DNA of 64,000 nt, from positions 429,520 through 493,519 of the forward strand of contig JADKBZ010000005.1 in the NCBI GenBank assembly GCA_016714815.1, read 5' to 3'. Each line of letters opens with the position of its first letter. The stretch's first letter is position 1. The DNA comes from Holophagales bacterium (GTDB taxonomy: Bacteria; Acidobacteriota; Thermoanaerobaculia; UBA5066). The notes under the pieces are model-generated. The model was not told the DNA's origin, ran no database searches, and saw only the letters and a list, made by a program, of their open reading frames with translations. Positions 61,695 to 64,000 of the stretch are shown piece by piece. Both the position numbers and the translations under genes were made by a program.

Positions 61695-62710
61695 ATGAAG
61701 ATTCTCCTCGTACGGCTCTCCTCCTTCGGCGACGTCGTCTTCACTCTTCCGCTCGCGAAGGCGCTGCGGGGAGGAGGAGACCGCCTCGCCTGGGCGGTGG
61801 AGGCCCCTCGCCGAAGCTCGTCGCCGGGGCGGCTTACGTCGACGAGGTCCTCGTCGCGACGACCGCTCAGGGGAAAGCGCCCCTTCTCGGCGGGGACACG
61901 CACCGAGCTGAGGACCTTCCTCTCGGCGCTCGGCGCCTTCTCGCCCGACGTCGTCGTCGACGCCCAGGGGCTCTGAAGTCCGCCTGGATCACCGCCGGCG
62001 CGGGCCCGGAGGAAGATCGGCTTCGGGTTCCGGACGGCGACCGAGAGGGTGAACGCGCTCGTCACGGGCGAAAGGGTGGACGTCCCCGAGGAACCCACGT
62101 CGTCGACCGCGGCTCGCCCTGGCGGAGCACCTTCTCGGCAGGGCGGCTTCCCGCGAACGCCCGACGTCTCGCACCTCGTCGCCCGGCCGGCTCCGAGGTG
62201 GACGAGTGGAGCGCCGCACGGTCCGCGCGGTCCGCCCGCCCTTTCGCGCTCCTCCAGCCGTTCTCTCCCGCGAGACGAAGGAATGGGACGCCGCGGAAAC
62301 GGCCCTCTTCTGCCAGGCCCTCGCGGCGAAGGCTCGACCCGGTTCTCCGCTGGGGACCGGGCGAGCGGGAACGCGCCGAACGGATCGTCGCGAATTCGGG
62401 CGGGACCGCCTCGCTGGCCCCCCGAGCCCGCGGCCGCCTCGGCCGGCTCGCGTCCCGCGCCGCTCTCTTCGTCGGCGGCCGACACGGGTCCGACCCACCT
62501 CGCCGCCGCCGCGGGAACGCCCACGGTGGCGCTCTACGGGCTGACCGACCCGGAGCGCTTCGGCCCGGTCGGGGCCCGCGTCCGGATCCTCCGCGACGGG
62601 AGCGGGGCCTACAATGCCGGCCTGGCCGGCCTTCCCGGCCTCACTGCAGATGCCGTCCTCACGCCTCCCTCGCGCTCCTCGACGAGCGGCCGGACGCCGG
62701 GGCGACGTAG
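61695..62710 (+). pseudogene. Glycosyltransferase family 9 (heptosyltransferase-like), many frameshifts
   Basis: The frame opens MKILLVRLSSFGDVVFTLPL, the classic WaaC/WaaF start. The family text then jumps between frames: AYVDEVLV, then FSPDVVVDAQGL, IGFGFRTATERVNALV, WDAAETALFCQALAAK, THLAAAAGTPTVALYGLTDP and the stop at 62708-62710 after LLDERPDAGAT. At least five single-base indels are needed. Heptosyltransferases extend the LPS inner core using ADP-heptose, which fits the nearby LPS genes. The exact acceptor is unknown. Confidence 0.72.
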
Positions 62711-63538
62711 GGGCGGCTCCGCTCCTCCTCGCGCTCGTCCTCGCCGGTCCCTCGCCGCTTCCGGCGGCGAACGTCCTGCCGAACCTCGGCCGGGAGGAGC
62801 TGCCGAAGGACAAGCTCGCACCCGTCCGTTCAGCCCCGGAGAGACCGTCGTTTCACCCATTTCCGGGCTGAAGATCGAGGGGAGATGACCGCTCGCCACG
62901 TCGCGGGAAACCAGCCCCGACGGCGTCCCCGTCCACCGGATCCGTCTCCGCCGTCTCGAACGAGTACGTCTCGCGGTTCTACCCGGTCAACACCCGCTAC
63001 GAGACGTGGGTGGACGCCCGGGACTTCTCCCCGTGAGGTCCGAGAAGCACGCGCGCGAAGGGCGCTACGCCTCCGACGAGGTGGAGGAGTTCGACCTCTC
63101 CCGCCGCGTCGCGGTCTGGCGGGACGAGAAGGAGCTCGGGGACCGGGCCGATCCCGGGCAGTTCCAGGACGTGATCTCCTCCTTCTACTTCATGCGGTCG
63201 GTCCCGCTCGTCCCGGGGCAGGAGACGCGGGTCGACCTCTACTCCCGCGGAAAAGTCTATCGCCTCGTCGTGGCCGTTCTGGCCCGGGAGAAGGTGGAGA
63301 CCGAGCTCGGCGTCTTCGACGCCCTGAAGGTCCAGCCCCGGATGCACGAATCGCGTCGACAGCGAGGACCGGAACAAAGGAAGCTCTTCCTCTGGTTCAG
63401 CGACGACGCGCGGCGGCTCCGGTGATGGCCCGGACGATCCTCCCGATCGGCTCGGTGACGCCCGCCTCACCCCGTCTCCGGCGAGACGTCTGGCCCCTCC
63501 GCCGCCGGTCCCCTCCCCGTCGGCTCCGCCCCCGCTGA
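62707..63538 (+). pseudogene. Secreted DUF3108 protein, several frameshifts
   Basis: A signal-like stretch (APLLLALVLAGPSPLPAANV) is followed, across several frame changes, by DUF3108 text: FSPGET, then SRFYPVNTRYETWVDARDFS, REGRYASDEVEEFDLSRRVA, FQDVISSFYFMRSVPLVPGQ and ELGVFDALKVQPRM. The stop at 63536-63538 is the best guess. The start codon could not be fixed: no ATG or GTG lies in the right frame near 62707, and a sequence error is likely. The function of DUF3108 is unknown; such proteins are periplasmic. Confidence 0.6.
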
Positions 63539-63581
63539 AAGGGGCCCGCCGGAAGGCGGACGAACGATTATCATTGCGCGC

Positions 63582-64000
63582 ATGGCGGTCAAGCTCGGAG
63601 AACTTCTCCTGAAGGCGAAGCTCATCAACGGCGAGCAGCTCGCGGCGGCGCTCAAGCAGCAGAAGGAATCGGGAGTGAAGCTGGGCGAGACGCTCGTGCG
63701 CCTCGGCTTCGTCACCGAAGACGACATCACGGAGACGCTCTCGGCCCAGTTCGGCGTCCCGTCGATCAACCTGACGCACTTCGAGATCGATCCGAACGTC
63801 TTGAAGCTCGTCCCCGCGGACGTGGCGCGAAGTACAACATCCTGCCGGTCAACAAGACCGGCGCCAGGTCACCATCGCGATGGCCGACCCGACGAACGTC
63901 TTCGCGATGGACGACCTGAAGTTCATGACGGGCTACAACGTCGAGCCCGTCGTCGCTTCCGAGGATCGCCCTCCAGCACGCGATCGACAGGAACTACGGC
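63582..64000 (+). CDS. pilB: Type IV pilus assembly ATPase PilB, N-terminal part, frameshifted and cut by the window
   Basis: From ATG 63582 the frame reads MAVKLGELLLKAKLINGEQL and continues QQKESGVKLGETLVRLGFVT and QFGVPSINLTHFEIDPNVLK, the MshEN/GspE-N domain that binds c-di-GMP in PilB-type ATPases. Around 63828 a base is missing, after which YNILPVNKTGA, then TIAMADPTNVFAMDDLKFMT and LQHAIDRNYG follow in other frames (at least three indels). The motor domain lies beyond 64000. Confidence 0.78.
   Translation, partial: MAVKLGELLLKAKLINGEQLAAALKQQKESGVKLGETLVRLGFVTEDDITETLSAQFGVPSINLTHFEIDPNVLKLVPADVARSTTSCRSTRPAPGHHRDGRPDERLRDGRPEVHDGLQRRARRRFRGSPSSTRSTGTT

Noticed and set aside
1..64000. 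CRISPR array, tRNA or rRNA genes
   Set aside because: No regularly spaced repeats and no cloverleaf or rRNA-like segment were noticed in the intergenic regions; most gaps are under 150 bases.

Overview
The window is a GC-rich chromosomal segment of a diderm bacterium. Kdo transferase, LpxK and LpxL genes imply LPS, and a secretin-based type II secretion system and a type IV pilus ATPase are present. The mix of tricorn and S9 peptidases, DUF1579, DUF2911 and DUF3108 proteins, Tat-exported enzymes and GTG/TTG starts fits Acidobacteriota best. That placement is an inference from gene content; no rRNA or tRNA gene was seen.

Layout. 0-3.4 kb: exported peptidoglycan-degradation and recycling genes (amidase, dipeptide epimerase, NlpC/P60-serine hydrolase fusion). 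3.4-10.2 kb: assorted envelope genes (flippase, SppA, anchored and secreted unknowns, TIGR01777 epimerase). 10.3-13.9 kb: a three-subunit xanthine-dehydrogenase-type molybdoenzyme. 14-16.7 kb: two transporters. 16.8-27.5 kb: tricorn protease, metzincin protease, a frameshifted SNF2/SWIM helicase and a degenerate peptidase-like protein. 27.6-31.1 kb: DUF2177, acyltransferase and DUF1295 genes, then a BLUF photoreceptor and GTP cyclohydrolase I. 31.3-39.6 kb: carotenoid oxygenase, a putative lipoprotein with a methyltransferase domain, Nudix hydrolase, EttA, DUF2911 and S9 peptidase.

39.6-43.3 kb is the most irregular part. purQ is present twice (about 94% nucleotide identity by eye). The left copy is followed by only the last 20 codons of purS. 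Between the copies lies about 1.9 kb of visibly lower-GC DNA carrying an unknown secreted-protein gene that ends at a perfect 19-bp-arm palindrome.

43-57.5 kb is one tightly packed leftward gene train: ECF sigma factor, anti-sigma factor, a secretin-N1-like protein, GspF, GspE, PilM/N/O-like adaptors, a GspC/PilP-like protein, a secretin with a cohesin-like tail, three pseudopilins, M16 peptidase, dUTPase, metallo-hydrolase, PurS and PurQ. 57.6-60.8 kb holds rightward LPS genes (Kdo transferase, lpxK, lpxL-like). The right end (61-64 kb) carries an HNH nuclease, a GT9 glycosyltransferase, a DUF3108 protein and the start of PilB.

Sequence quality. Many genes to the right of 46 kb, and almost all beyond 58.7 kb, are broken by single-base indels, several inside G or C runs. 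The protein signal continues across each break, so these look more like sequencing or assembly errors near a contig end than real pseudogenes. Frames and starts there should be treated as approximate.
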